Shown here piece after piece: positions 37,150 through 46,779 of a stretch of 64,000 nucleotides of DNA. Source of the stretch: Colwellia sp. (lineage in GTDB: Bacteria > Pseudomonadota > Gammaproteobacteria > Enterobacterales > Alteromonadaceae); contig NZ_JABSPA010000003.1 in assembly GCF_013214175.1 (NCBI RefSeq), forward strand, positions 434,001 to 498,000, written 5' to 3'. Under the pieces are notes generated by a model, which saw only the letters and a list, made by a program, of their open reading frames with translations, was not told where the DNA came from and searched no databases. How positions within the stretch are numbered: the stretch's first letter is position 1; each line of letters begins with the position of its first letter. The translations under genes and the position numbers were made by a program.

Positions 37150-38691
37150 TCAAGTGACCATAACCTGATTCCGTCCAGCTTCTTTTGCGGCATACATAGC
37201 CGTATCTGCAGCTTTCAATAAGTCAGGGATGGTTGTTGCGTGATTTGGGTAGGTGGCAATACCAATACTCACCGTTAGCTTTATGTTTTTATCAGACTTA
37301 GTGGTCATATTAAAATTAGCAATACTGTTGCGCAGTCGATCGGCGAGTTCTTCGGCTTTTTCAGTGATGGTTTCTGGCAGAATAATGATAAATTCCTCCC
37401 CTCCGAAACGTACAGCAAAGTCAGTTGTACGAATGGAGCGTTCAATTTCATTTGCAATGTGTTTGAGTACTTCATCCCCGACATCATGGCCATACGTATC
37501 ATTAACGTCTTTGAAATGATCGATATCAAGCATGAAAATTGACATACTATGCTTATATCTGGACGCTCTTTGAATTTCTTCATTTAATTTTAAATCCATC
37601 TTATTACGGCTATAGAGCCCAGTTAAAGCGTCGTGACAGGCCAAGTATCTTAATTCATCTTCCATGCGTTTTTGTTTGCTAATGTCATGGAGTAACACTG
37701 AAACTAATAGCTCATCATTGATCGTTACTGGATTTAAGCTTATTTCAACGGGAATTTCATCACCACTTTTACCTTGCAGGCATAACTCTCTACCAGCCCC
37801 CATTGCGCGGGTATAAGGCTTACCAAGGTAATTTTCACGAAGCTTATCGTGGTTACTGAATCGTTCTGGTATTAACAATTCCACTTGATGGCCAATTAGT
37901 TCTGTTTTGGTATAGCCAGTCATGATGATCAGTCGTTCATTCACGCTCGCTATTTTCCCTTTGTTATCTACCATTATGATGCCGTCATAAGCAGACTCCA
38001 TCAGGTTACGAAACATTTGTTCACTCGATATTATTGCGCTGTTAGCTCTTTCCCTTTCAGCTATGTATCGGGTGGCTTCACGCTTAATAAAGAATGCAAT
38101 ACAGCCAATAAATATAAGCGTCAGCAAGCCACCAGTGGAAGTGATAAAGTTGGCTATCTTGATCGCCTTACTGGCTTGTTGCTGTCGTTCTGATAATAAG
38201 TGTGTTTCTTCGAATGCCATATTATCGATAATGATGCGAATATCATCCATGATCCTCTTGCCTTGATGCGTTAAGATAAGTTTAATGGCGTCGTCTTTAT
38301 AACCCCCTTTGGCAAGTTCTATGGTTTCTTTAAGTTCTTGAAGTTTTGCATTAACTAGCATGGTTAGTCGGGAAAGGTGTTGTTGCTGCCGATTATTGTC
38401 ATTGGTCAAGGAACTTAGCTTATTCAGATTATGATTTATTTTGGCAACGCTAATTTTGTAGGGCTTTAGATAGGTAATCTCATCTGTAAGCAAGTAGCCT
38501 CGCTGACCTGTTTCAGCGTCTTTCAACTCTGAAATAACCGTTTCAAGCACAGATTTAACCTCATAAGTATGGACAACCCATGATCCTGTTACGATAAGCT
38601 GTTGGGTGCTGCGGTAGCTGAAAAGACTACTAATGATAATAATTAATAGGCATATTATAAAAGCCAGCGAGATCTTCCTGTTGACAGTCAT
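37150..38691 (-). CDS. CHASE3-PAS-GGDEF diguanylate cyclase
   Basis: A 513-residue membrane sensor. The first helix (residues ~8-26) and a second (~180-203) enclose a CHASE3-type periplasmic domain with SELKDAETGQRGYLLTDE and a coiled helical body. A PAS domain follows (~220-340, MESAYDGIIMVDNKGKI to DISKQKRM), then GGDEF with active site GGEEF near residue 435. An RTTD I-site lies five residues before it, so product inhibition is probably intact, unlike the globin-coupled cyclase at 6 kb. It is expected to make c-di-GMP in response to an unknown external signal. Confidence 0.92.
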   Translation of the reverse strand: MTVNRKISLAFIICLLIIIISSLFSYRSTQQLIVTGSWVVHTYEVKSVLETVISELKDAETGQRGYLLTDEITYLKPYKISVAKINHNLNKLSSLTNDNNRQQQHLSRLTMLVNAKLQELKETIELAKGGYKDDAIKLILTHQGKRIMDDIRIIIDNMAFEETHLLSERQQQASKAIKIANFITSTGGLLTLIFIGCIAFFIKREATRYIAERERANSAIISSEQMFRNLMESAYDGIIMVDNKGKIASVNERLIIMTGYTKTELIGHQVELLIPERFSNHDKLRENYLGKPYTRAMGAGRELCLQGKSGDEIPVEISLNPVTINDELLVSVLLHDISKQKRMEDELRYLACHDALTGLYSRNKMDLKLNEEIQRASRYKHSMSIFMLDIDHFKDVNDTYGHDVGDEVLKHIANEIERSIRTTDFAVRFGGEEFIIILPETITEKAEELADRLRNSIANFNMTTKSDKNIKLTVSIGIATYPNHATTIPDLLKAADTAMYAAKEAGRNQVMVT

Positions 38692-39024
38692 TGCTTATAG
38701 CTTGCTCCCTTTGAAAGCGTTTAAAATAATAATTTAAGATTAGTCTAAAAATAGCTAAACAGCACTTTTTAGAGCTGATTCTAATTATTATAACTACCAG
38801 GCTAATTATTTAACAATGAGCCGCTAACACATAGCTAATCAGCTTACTTTTAAAGCACCCCAGTCTTAGTTACTTCTTTCACCATTCCTCTAGATGTAAG
38901 TCGATGTTATTATTACGTCAATATATGATACAAATTGATACATCGGCTTAATTTGTGTTACGTCTATTTGTTCAATGCTTAGTTAATATTACGGTTATCA
39001 AATACAGACGTTCACAGGGAATCT
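38692..39024. promoter_or_regulatory. Divergent promoter region between cyclase and MipA-like genes
   Basis: A 333-base gap feeds both strands. Near its right side TTACGTC occurs at 38913-38919 and again at 38958-38964, and GATACA is repeated between them (GATACAAATTGATACA). Such spaced direct repeats could be response-regulator half sites for the downstream two-component system, but their number and spacing are only suggestive. Confidence 0.35.
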
Positions 39025-40089
39025 ATGAAAAATTTAACAAAAACAACCGTAGCCAGCTTAGTTGCCACCAGTGTTCTTTTAACCTCATTTGCCGTTAGTG
39101 CTAATGAAGAGGCAAAAAAGAAAGAAGCAAGTTCAACAGCGCAAGTGAGTAGCCAAGTTTCAGTAAAAGCAGATAATCAAGCAGACGGTAAAGAAGCTAC
39201 TAAAGAGCTATCGAAAGAACAAACCAAAGATCCTGAAAAAGGCAAAGCGTCAACGAAAAACACTAATGACGATGATGAATTCTCAATCTGCATTGGAGAC
39301 TGTGATGATGAAAGCCATAAATCGCACAGCTGTGACGATGACGATGAAAATTGTGAAACTATTCATCGTTTTTTCCAAAACCGTCGTGATGGCTTTTACG
39401 TTGATGTCAGTGCCATAAGCAGTGTTGGTGATGATTATGCCTATGCTGCTAATGTAGATACCGAATCCGAGTTTGATGTCGCCATTAGTTACCGCGTACA
39501 GTTACTTGGTTTGTTTATGGAGTCGCCAGGTATTAGTACTCGTCGAATCCAAGGCATGTATTCAATGCCTGCTTGGGGAGTCAATTTTTACAATAGCGAA
39601 GATTACTCTTTTGACTTGTTTTACCAATACAGTACTCGCGGCATTGAAGGTTTAGAAGGTATTCAAACCCGTAACGAAGATGAACGTGCTGGGCTGAGAA
39701 TGACCGGATTTTATGAAAATTCTCAGCTGCAAATGATTTATTCACCCGTTAGTCGTAATGGTGAAGGCAGTGATGGTATCGAAGCTTCTATTTCCTATAG
39801 CTATAACTTACAGTTTAGAAATACCAACTTCTACACCAACCTTGGTCTGCAATATCGTTCAAAAGAAGTAACACCTTATGGCGTGCAAACATGGGCTGAG
39901 GATAATTTATCGACCAGTGCAGGTATCAGTTATTCGGCTGAGATTGGGGTTGAGTACCCATTAACCACAGATTGGGTGATAGGCAGTTATGTTGGTTATA
40001 ACGCGCTGTCTGAACGCAGCATTGCTGCTCGCCAAGATACCGTTGAAGATGGTTACCGTGCTGGCCTTTTACTAACATATGTTTTTTAG
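39025..40089 (+). CDS. MipA/OmpV-like outer membrane protein
   Basis: A 354-residue exported protein with a signal peptide ending near residue 26 (LTSFAVSANE). Residues ~27-85 are low-complexity and charged (Lys/Glu/Ser, then Asp). A possible metal-binding stretch follows, with four Cys among acids and His (CIGDCDDESHKSHSCDDDDENC). From ~115 the sequence alternates like a beta barrel and ends in LTYVF, with the C-terminal Phe of outer membrane proteins. MipA/OmpV membership is inferred from the barrel and from the neighbours: DUF3019 and an RstAB-like pair. Confidence 0.68.
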   Translation: MKNLTKTTVASLVATSVLLTSFAVSANEEAKKKEASSTAQVSSQVSVKADNQADGKEATKELSKEQTKDPEKGKASTKNTNDDDEFSICIGDCDDESHKSHSCDDDDENCETIHRFFQNRRDGFYVDVSAISSVGDDYAYAANVDTESEFDVAISYRVQLLGLFMESPGISTRRIQGMYSMPAWGVNFYNSEDYSFDLFYQYSTRGIEGLEGIQTRNEDERAGLRMTGFYENSQLQMIYSPVSRNGEGSDGIEASISYSYNLQFRNTNFYTNLGLQYRSKEVTPYGVQTWAEDNLSTSAGISYSAEIGVEYPLTTDWVIGSYVGYNALSERSIAARQDTVEDGYRAGLLLTYVF

Positions 40090-40095
40090 GGGGTC

Positions 40096-40533
40096 ATGCA
40101 GATGCTCTCTATAAAAATGACCAAGCAGCTAAAACGACTGCTAATACAAATGAAAACCTCTGCTTTATTACTGATATTGTTAGCGATAAACTCGGTTGCT
40201 AACGCTACTGAGGTTCAAGCAAGTATGAAGGTAAGCCCAGAGCAATGTGTTGCTATGCGCCAAGGACAAGCCTGTTATGTTTCGGTGCAGTTAACTTGGC
40301 AAGTGGCTACTCCTGGTAATTATTGCTTATATACCTCGGGGGCTGATAAAGCACTTAACTGCTGGGTAAACACTACTCAGGGTGAATTGAAAAAATCATT
40401 TGATAGTAAGGTCAATTTAGAGTTTTCATTAAGGCGTCAAAATGACAGCTTATCTGTCGCCACCGCGGTAGTAAAAATGGCTTGGGTACATAAGAAAAAA
40501 GGTCAGCCAAGAAAATCATGGCGTATCTTTTAA
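40096..40533 (+). CDS. DUF3019 family periplasmic protein
   Basis: A 145-residue exported protein with a signal peptide (MKTSALLLILLAINSVANA). DUF3019 features follow: SPEQCVAMRQGQACYVSVQLTW, then GNYCLYTS and LNCWVN, giving four Cys for two disulfides and a small beta sandwich. It starts 6 bases after the outer membrane protein's stop and precedes a response regulator by 114 bases. This gene order (MipA-like, DUF3019, OmpR regulator, kinase) recurs in Alteromonadales as far as I know, implying one envelope-sensing unit. Confidence 0.83.
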   Translation: MQMLSIKMTKQLKRLLIQMKTSALLLILLAINSVANATEVQASMKVSPEQCVAMRQGQACYVSVQLTWQVATPGNYCLYTSGADKALNCWVNTTQGELKKSFDSKVNLEFSLRRQNDSLSVATAVVKMAWVHKKKGQPRKSWRIF

Positions 40534-40647
40534 TCGTGGAATCACTCTCTGGAATGGCAGCTGCTATTTCAGTTGATATTTCAATTGAAATAATGACTAA
40601 GATAAGCATCAAGACAAGCATTAAAACAAAATTAGGATAAATAATAG

Positions 40648-41388
40648 ATGGTAGCGCAAACGGGTTCGCATATTTTATTAGTGGAAGATGATATTGATCT
40701 CGCTGAGTGGATAGCGGACTATTTAACTGCCCGCGACTTTAAAGTCACCACTTGTCATCGAGGGGATGAGGCGGTTGAACTTATTGGCTCGCTCAATCCT
40801 GATATCGTGTTACTCGATGGTATGTTACCCGGTATGGATGGACTTGATGTCTGTAAAACCGTGCGAGCAACCTTTACTAACCCTATCATTATGATCACCG
40901 CGCGCGACGAAGAAATAGATGAGGTGCTCGGGCTAGAGATGGGCGCCGATGACTATATCACTAAGCCCGTTCGGGCGAGGGTATTACTTGCTCGGATCCG
41001 AGGTTTACTTCGTCGTGAGGACAAATCTCGCTCGGAAGATAAAGCTAAGCAACAGCTTGTTGATGAACTTGCCTCAAATGGTGTACTCAAATTTAATGGT
41101 TTGGTGATTAGTGAACCGGCGCGCAGCGTTATTCTTGATGGCGAATCGATAAAAGTATCCTCTAATGAGTTTGATGTCTTATGGTTTCTTGCCAACAAAG
41201 CTGGGCAAGTGGTCTCTCGTAAAGAGCTGGTCAGTCACTTTCGTGGTTTTGATTATGATGGTTTTGACCGTTCCATTGATTTACGCATCTCAAGGTTACG
41301 TAAAAAACTAAAAGATGATTCATCAGAGCCTTTTCGCATTAAAACCATTTGGGGTAAAGGCTACTTATTTGCCAATGATGTCTGGTAA
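40648..41388 (+). CDS. OmpR-family response regulator (RstA-like)
   Basis: A 246-residue regulator with acidic residues Glu13/Asp14/Asp15, phospho-acceptor Asp57 (LLDGMLPG), the Lys of ITKPVRARVLLAR near residue 108, and a C-terminal winged helix (SSNEFDVLWFLANKAG, SIDLRISRLRKKL, IWGKGYLF). Its kinase partner follows after 46 bases. RstA-like rather than PhoP-like by the sequence of the receiver and the partner kinase. Confidence 0.92.
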   Translation: MVAQTGSHILLVEDDIDLAEWIADYLTARDFKVTTCHRGDEAVELIGSLNPDIVLLDGMLPGMDGLDVCKTVRATFTNPIIMITARDEEIDEVLGLEMGADDYITKPVRARVLLARIRGLLRREDKSRSEDKAKQQLVDELASNGVLKFNGLVISEPARSVILDGESIKVSSNEFDVLWFLANKAGQVVSRKELVSHFRGFDYDGFDRSIDLRISRLRKKLKDDSSEPFRIKTIWGKGYLFANDVW

Positions 41389-41434
41389 TTAGCGCTAGCT
41401 CACCACTTTTATAAAATCTTTAGGATTCACTTTT

Positions 41435-42745
41435 ATGCGTAATTTAACGCTTTCTCTTCTAGCGGTAGTGCTTATAGCGACTATTGGTTTAGGTTGGATG
41501 TTTGACGGCATTTATAATCAATACCTAAATCAATATAATGAACAAGAGCAACAACAATTCAGAACAGAGCAGCAAGATGCTATCAGTGTTTTAGAGCAAG
41601 TGGGTACTCACTTGGCAGTAACGCTATCGGTACTCGATAATCGTCAAGAATTTATTGATAAATGGCCAAACGAAGGCCGCTTATTATTACGATTACAGCC
41701 TTTAGCAAACTTCCCTTTACCGCAAGCCTTACTCGACGATTTAACTGCTGGTCAACCGTTATTACTGGAAACCGATGACAGTATTTCTTTACATTTTTAT
41801 CTCGCCACTACTGATGAGCTATTGGTATTAACCACACCGCCACAAAAAACCAACCAAAGTAATTCATTATTGCCCATTTTTCTTACCAGCTTGTTTTATT
41901 TGGCGGTATTGGCCTTAATGTTAGTTTGGCTTTATCCGCTGGCAAAAAGGTTAATGACTTTACGACAAACAGCCAAGTCCTTTGGCGAAGGTGATTTAAA
42001 TCAACGGATAAATGTTGGCACTATTTCTTATATCCGAGATTTAGAATTAGAGTTTAACCGTATGGCACAACGTATTGATGACTTAGTAACCGATATAAAG
42101 TTACTGAGTAGTGCTGTTTCTCATGATTTACGTACACCCCTCGCTCGGATCCGCTTTGGTATTGATACCATTGCAGAAGAAGATGATCCGGTATTACGTA
42201 AAAAGTTTGAGCGAAGAATTAGTGATAATGTCGATGAAATGGTCGATTTGGTGGAAAGTTTATTGAGTTACGCCCGTTTAGATCAAACCTTAATCACGTT
42301 AAATAAAGCGCCAGTAGATTTTAAGAAACTGATCAATACTTGTATTAACAATAAAAGCCAAGATGATATCAAGTTGACTTTGCAGGTACCTCAACAGCAG
42401 GTAATGGTTGATGGCGATCTTTCCTATTTATTGGTGTTGATGAGTAATTTATTACAAAATGCTTATCAGTATTGCCACAGTCAAATTCACGTTTCTGTAG
42501 CTGAGCAGGGCAGTAATATTATTGTCACGGTTAGCGATGATGGCCAAGGTATTGCTATCGAGCAAAGAGAACAAATCCTAAAACCTTTTATTCGAGGTGA
42601 AAACAGCGAAAAAAAAGTGAAAGGTTACGGTATGGGTCTTGCCATTGTTAAACGTATTGTTGAGTGGCATCACGGTAATATTCGCATTGATAACTCAGTA
42701 AGTTTAAAAGGTGCCCAGTTTAGCGTGACCTTGCCTAAGGTCTAG
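41435..42745 (+). CDS. RstB-like membrane sensor histidine kinase
   Basis: A 436-residue kinase. The first membrane helix (~5-25) and second (~145-168) enclose a ~115-residue periplasmic sensor. A HAMP region (LRQTAKSFGEGDLNQRINV) and DHp domain with the His in SAVSHDLRTPLARIR near residue 230 follow. The N-box is MSNLLQNAYQYC and the G-boxes are SDDGQGI and GYGMGLAIVKR. The VSHDLRTPL-RIR form matches RstB-type kinases. It is the last gene of the MipA-DUF3019-regulator-kinase group. Confidence 0.92.
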   Translation: MRNLTLSLLAVVLIATIGLGWMFDGIYNQYLNQYNEQEQQQFRTEQQDAISVLEQVGTHLAVTLSVLDNRQEFIDKWPNEGRLLLRLQPLANFPLPQALLDDLTAGQPLLLETDDSISLHFYLATTDELLVLTTPPQKTNQSNSLLPIFLTSLFYLAVLALMLVWLYPLAKRLMTLRQTAKSFGEGDLNQRINVGTISYIRDLELEFNRMAQRIDDLVTDIKLLSSAVSHDLRTPLARIRFGIDTIAEEDDPVLRKKFERRISDNVDEMVDLVESLLSYARLDQTLITLNKAPVDFKKLINTCINNKSQDDIKLTLQVPQQQVMVDGDLSYLLVLMSNLLQNAYQYCHSQIHVSVAEQGSNIIVTVSDDGQGIAIEQREQILKPFIRGENSEKKVKGYGMGLAIVKRIVEWHHGNIRIDNSVSLKGAQFSVTLPKV

Positions 42746-42831
42746 AGCTATAAGCTTATAAACATAGGCAAAGCCAAGTAAAACCAAAGTCATTACTAAC
42801 AAAAACCAAAAATAATCGTTAAACAATAGGC

Positions 42832-42866
42832 AAAAAAAAGCCACGTTAAAAACGTGGCCGAAAAAA
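42832..42866. terminator. Bidirectional terminator between kinase and DUF3718 genes
   Basis: GCCACGTT-AAAA-AACGTGGC forms an 8-bp GC-containing stem flanked by AAAAAAAA on the left and GAAAAAATC on the right. Minus-strand transcripts of the DUF3718 gene get the better T run. Confidence 0.7.
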
Positions 42867-42889
42867 TCAATGTAAGGGATTACAAATGA

Positions 42890-43306
42890 TTAGGAATTTG
42901 AGTAGCGTTTAACAAAATGAACTATTTGTTGGCCATTGCAAATGGTTTGGTTAATATCATCTGAGTTAACTGATTCAAGGCCATTTTTCACTGCTTGAGC
43001 ACATATATTTGACTCAAAAGAATTATTTGCTGGAACAACTAATATTTCTTTTGATAAAATTTCTTTTACTTCAAAATATTTAGCAAATCTCTTAATGCTC
43101 TTACCATTACAAATCATTCGTTTTAAATCTTTTTCACCTGAAATCTTTGCATGGTCAACTGCTGCTTTGTACCCATCTTTAGCTGCGATAACACATAAGT
43201 TACTAGCGACGGTATTATCTATGGATACAAATTTCTTGTTGGCAGTTGATGCTTGCGCAGTGCTGGCAAATAATATGATTGCTAATGCTAGTAATATGTT
43301 TTTCAT
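42890..43306 (-). CDS. DUF3718-like secreted protein with duplicated CNG motif
   Basis: A 138-residue exported protein with signal peptide cleavage near residue 19 (IILFASTAQAS). The mature part holds two similar units, each with a Cys early (NLCVIAAKDGYKAAVDHA; NICAQAVKNGLESV) and a CNG motif late (MICNGKSIKRFAKYF; TICNGQQIVHFVKRY). This pattern resembles the DUF3718 proteins of marine gammaproteobacteria (moderate certainty). Four Cys suggest disulfides. Function is unknown. Confidence 0.68.
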   Translation of the reverse strand: MKNILLALAIILFASTAQASTANKKFVSIDNTVASNLCVIAAKDGYKAAVDHAKISGEKDLKRMICNGKSIKRFAKYFEVKEILSKEILVVPANNSFESNICAQAVKNGLESVNSDDINQTICNGQQIVHFVKRYSNS

Positions 43307-43398
43307 GTAAACCTCTATACAAATAAATGTAATTAATGTGTGTTTGGCTCCCTAAGGAATAGAGTTATTATACTAATTTAATCTCACCTGTAAAGTTT

Positions 43399-43419
43399 TT
43401 ATGTAATTAAATTACATAA
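43399..43419. promoter_or_regulatory. Perfect 21-base palindrome in the gap upstream of the DUF3718 gene
   Basis: TTATGTAATT-A-AATTACATAA lies ~93 bases upstream of the DUF3718 start, in a gap of 375 bases (43307-43681). The arms pair perfectly around one central base, which fits a dimeric repressor or activator site. No T run follows. The rest of the gap holds no open frame and no other repeat that I can see. Confidence 0.5.
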
Positions 43420-43681
43420 TCGTTCTTTTGTTACTTGTTTTTGAGGTGCTTTGTTTCTTTTATACAATAAATAAGCTGTGTATTAGTGTTTTTAAATGAT
43501 TTATTTAAACTAAATTACAATAAGAGTTATTCTTATTTGGTGGTGGTATGTAGTTATTATTATTTAGTTATTGTTATCTTGTAGTGGTGGGGTTTTGTGA
43601 ATAGAGTGAAGTAATCGTTAAAGAGGGGAACTGGCAGGTATAAGGTAGTTAGTAATAAAAAGGCTAACTACCTTCATAATA

Positions 43682-44179
43682 CTATCTGTTTGAAATGATT
43701 TTGTGCTCTATAAAAGCTTTTGTTCCCCATAATGGCACAGTAGAAAGGCTGTGTTTGTAACTACCATCTGTTTCTTTGGTTGTATAAGAAAGGTAAAGCA
43801 GGGTTTGATTTTCAGCATCATAAATACGTCGAACTTTCATGGTCTTGAAGAAGATACTTTTCGACTGTTTAAACACTACTTCACCAGATTTACTCTTATC
43901 GATTGTTGCTATCATTTCAGCGGTTATATCACCTGTTTGACGGCAAGATATAGAACTGTCACTGGGATCAGATAGACTTAAATTAGCTTCAATAGATGCT
44001 ATGTGACAAGTTACACCTGAAATTTTATCATCATCTAAAGACGACACTTTTATGTCCTTTAGCGTAAAGAACCCTAGCGATACATCACCCACTTCATTCT
44101 TCGATAAGCTCTTAAATATGAGTAATGCGATAACTAATATAATGAAGATTGAGCCGTAGATTTTTATCTTTTTTAACAT
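43682..44179 (-). CDS. Membrane-anchored protein of unknown function
   Basis: A 165-residue protein. ATG at 44179 follows GGAA by 6 bases and starts MLKKIKIYG, a basic stretch before a single hydrophobic helix (SIFIILVIALLIF). The rest is probably periplasmic, with two Cys (GVTCHIAS, SISCRQTG) 26 residues apart. The LYLSYTTKETDGSYKHSLSTVPLWG stretch near the C-terminus resembles a CreA-like arrangement: a Cys pair and a 'Y...V.LWG' ending. CreA-family membership is possible but uncertain. It stands between two intergenic stretches. Confidence 0.6.
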   Translation of the reverse strand: MLKKIKIYGSIFIILVIALLIFKSLSKNEVGDVSLGFFTLKDIKVSSLDDDKISGVTCHIASIEANLSLSDPSDSSISCRQTGDITAEMIATIDKSKSGEVVFKQSKSIFFKTMKVRRIYDAENQTLLYLSYTTKETDGSYKHSLSTVPLWGTKAFIEHKIISNR

Positions 44180-44600
44180 GTTAATTTCCATCTGAATTGT
44201 TATTTATCACTGTCACTGATGTTTAAAATGATAATGAAGTGAATAAACGATTTCTTGAACTTTCAAGGCAGGCTAGATACTAACTGGCATTGCTGCTATT
44301 TAAAATATAAACATCAAAATAAGACACTTTATAACTGCTTTTATAACACCTTAGTTCGATCATATTCACTTATATTAGCCGTAATAAATTTCTTATTACC
44401 TTTCCTTCGCTTGAAGGATTTTTTAAAGCTTGTCTGGGCTGATAACTACAAACTTGCGACTAATGTACCAAGATACAAGATAGAACTCGGTGATAACGCA
44501 TGTGAACAGTCGCTTCTTTGTATACAATATTAGCCCTCTTAATCTAAACCCAAATGATGTGAGTACATGTCAAGCTCACTTTTTACCGTGGAGTAAACCA
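44180..44600. other. 421-bp AT-rich gap before the S9 peptidase gene
   Basis: This is the divergent upstream region of the 44179 gene and the 44601 peptidase gene. An open frame at 44255-44533 has no ribosome site and no recognisable sequence. I see no terminator and no copy of the repeat families. Confidence 0.45.
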
Positions 44601-46697
44601 ATGCGCTTTTTTTCTCGATTTTCTTATCGATTAGTCTTGGCTGTTAGTGTCGTAACTGCACCATTCCTTACTGTAGCGAACAGTGTTATGGCTAATAGTG
44701 CTGTAACTACCAGTATTTCGGCTAATAGCCTGTTTGAAGCTAAAGATATTTTCTCGCTGGAATATGCCAGTGAGCCACAAATATCGCCTGATGGCAGTAA
44801 GATCGTTTATATCAGAAACTCTAATGACATCATGACCGATAACAAGAATAAAAACTTGTGGTTGATTGATGTTAAATCTAAAAAACAAATACCTCTTTTT
44901 TCTGATGATAAACAGTACTCATCGCCGCGCTGGTCAGCAGACGGCGAAAAAATTGCATTTATTAGTAACTTAACGGGCAGTTACCAAGTACATGTGCATT
45001 ATCTAAAGCAAAATCGCACAGCACTTGTTAGTCAGTTACAAGGTGGCATTGGTAGTTTGACTTGGTCACCTGATGGTAAATGGTTAGCGTTTAGCCAACT
45101 TGTTGCTGAGCCGGCGACAGTGATTGCCAAAATGCCGAAAAAACCTAAAGGGGCTAAATGGTCTAAGCCCGTTGTAGTGATTGATAAAGCTTATTATCAG
45201 TCGGATGGTCGTGGTTTAGTTAAACCGGGTTACAAACATATTTTTGTCTTACCGAGTGAAGGTGGTACACCACGTCAGCTTACTCAAGGTGACTTTCATC
45301 ACAAAGGTACACTTACATGGACTAAGAACAGTGATGGCATAGTATTTTCAGCTAACCGTATCAAAGATTGGGAATATAAATCACTTGAAGGTAACTTGTA
45401 TCAAGTGAACTTAGCAGGTGGCGAGCTGAAGCAATTAACAAGAAAACCAGGTAAAGAGTTTAATCCAGTATTTTCAGAAAACGGTAAAAAGCTAGCCTTT
45501 TTATCTACATCAAATGCGCTAAACCCCTACCGTAATGCCAAATTAAACATTATGGATTGGAAAACTAAAAAAGTGACTGCCGTTGCCCGTGACTTTGATC
45601 GTTCAATAAGAGATCCGCAGTGGTTATCTAGCTCATTATTAGCAATAAGTTATGATGATTTTGGTAAACGTAAATTGGCCACTATTAGCACTAAAGGAAA
45701 AATAAAAGATCTAACCAACACGCTTGCGGGCACCAGTATTGGTCGACCTTATATCAGTGGTAGCTTTACTGCTTCAAACGAAGGCTATATGGCCTTTACT
45801 CAAGGTAGTTCTTCACGCCCAGCGGATGTTGCTGTTATTAATACTCGTAAGAAGTTATCGAAGTTAACACAATTAAATGAAGATTTATTTGGTCATAAAA
45901 CGCTAGGCAAAGTACACGAAGTGAATTACAAATCATCTTTTGATGGTGAGCCTATTCAAGGTTGGTATATCACCCCGCCAAACTTCGACCCTAAGAAACA
46001 ATACCCCTTGATTCTAGAGATCCATGGCGGTCCACATTTGGCTTATGGCCCACATTTTTCTGCTGAGTTACAACGTTTTGCCGCACAAGGTTATGTGGTT
46101 TTCTATGATAACCATCGTGGTAGTAGCTCTTATGGCGAACGTTTTGCCATGTTATTAAAATACAAGTACAGCTCTAAAGAAGACTTTGCTGATCACAACT
46201 CAGGTGTAGATGCCATGGTAGATATGGGCTTTATCGATGAGCAGAACTTATTTATCGCTGGCGGCTCTGCGGGTGGTATAGCCACTGCTTACGCTATTGG
46301 TTTAACAGATCGTTTTGCTGCGGCTGTTGTTGTTAAGCCAGTGATTAACTGGTTAAGTAAAGTGCTGACGGCTGATAGTGGCTTAGGGCAAATACCGACA
46401 CAGTTTCCGGGTATGCCATGGGAACATGTTGAGCATTACTGGAAACGTTCGCCAATGTCTTTGGTTGGTAATGTCACCACACCAACTATGCTGATCACAG
46501 GGGAAGAGGATTTACGTACGCCAATGGCGCAAACAGAACAATTTTATCAGGCACTTAAATTGAGAAAAATTGATACTGTGTTGATTAAAGTTCCTGGAGC
46601 ACCGCACGGAATTGCTGGTAAGCCATCAAGAATGATCACTAAAATTGAACATAGCCTTGCTTGGTTTAAAAAATATTTAAGCAAAACAGAGAAATAA
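44601..46697 (+). CDS. Exported S9 family peptidase (dipeptidyl/acylaminoacyl peptidase-like)
   Basis: A 698-residue exported serine peptidase. ATG at 44601 has GGAG ~9 bases upstream and begins a signal peptide (MRFFSRF, hydrophobic core, VANSVMA); the longer frame upstream gives no sensible leader. Residues ~45-430 contain TolB-like WD/propeller repeats (ISPDGSKIVYIRN, WSADGEKIAFISN, WSPDGKWLAFSQ). The hydrolase domain carries Ser556 in GGSAGG, Asp637 in GEED and His669 in APHG, and HGGP. It is a second, distinct S9 enzyme in this window. A peptide-scavenging role fits a marine heterotroph. Confidence 0.92.
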   Translation: MRFFSRFSYRLVLAVSVVTAPFLTVANSVMANSAVTTSISANSLFEAKDIFSLEYASEPQISPDGSKIVYIRNSNDIMTDNKNKNLWLIDVKSKKQIPLFSDDKQYSSPRWSADGEKIAFISNLTGSYQVHVHYLKQNRTALVSQLQGGIGSLTWSPDGKWLAFSQLVAEPATVIAKMPKKPKGAKWSKPVVVIDKAYYQSDGRGLVKPGYKHIFVLPSEGGTPRQLTQGDFHHKGTLTWTKNSDGIVFSANRIKDWEYKSLEGNLYQVNLAGGELKQLTRKPGKEFNPVFSENGKKLAFLSTSNALNPYRNAKLNIMDWKTKKVTAVARDFDRSIRDPQWLSSSLLAISYDDFGKRKLATISTKGKIKDLTNTLAGTSIGRPYISGSFTASNEGYMAFTQGSSSRPADVAVINTRKKLSKLTQLNEDLFGHKTLGKVHEVNYKSSFDGEPIQGWYITPPNFDPKKQYPLILEIHGGPHLAYGPHFSAELQRFAAQGYVVFYDNHRGSSSYGERFAMLLKYKYSSKEDFADHNSGVDAMVDMGFIDEQNLFIAGGSAGGIATAYAIGLTDRFAAAVVVKPVINWLSKVLTADSGLGQIPTQFPGMPWEHVEHYWKRSPMSLVGNVTTPTMLITGEEDLRTPMAQTEQFYQALKLRKIDTVLIKVPGAPHGIAGKPSRMITKIEHSLAWFKKYLSKTEK

Positions 46698-46750
46698 CCT
46701 ACCTTTATCCACTTATTTTCATTAATCATGATGAATGGTAATAAACTTAA

Positions 46751-46779
46751 AAACCAAGCTTTAACTGCTTGGTTTTTTT
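46751..46779 (+). terminator. Terminator after the second S9 peptidase gene
   Basis: AAACCAAGC pairs with GCTTGGTTT around a TTTAACT loop and continues into TTTTT. It lies 54 bases after the stop. The remaining gap to 47065 is AT-rich and shows nothing else. Confidence 0.88.

Noticed and set aside
44255-44533. 92-codon open frame upstream of the second S9 gene
   Set aside because: No ribosome site, no recognisable sequence, and it overlaps the peptidase's upstream region.
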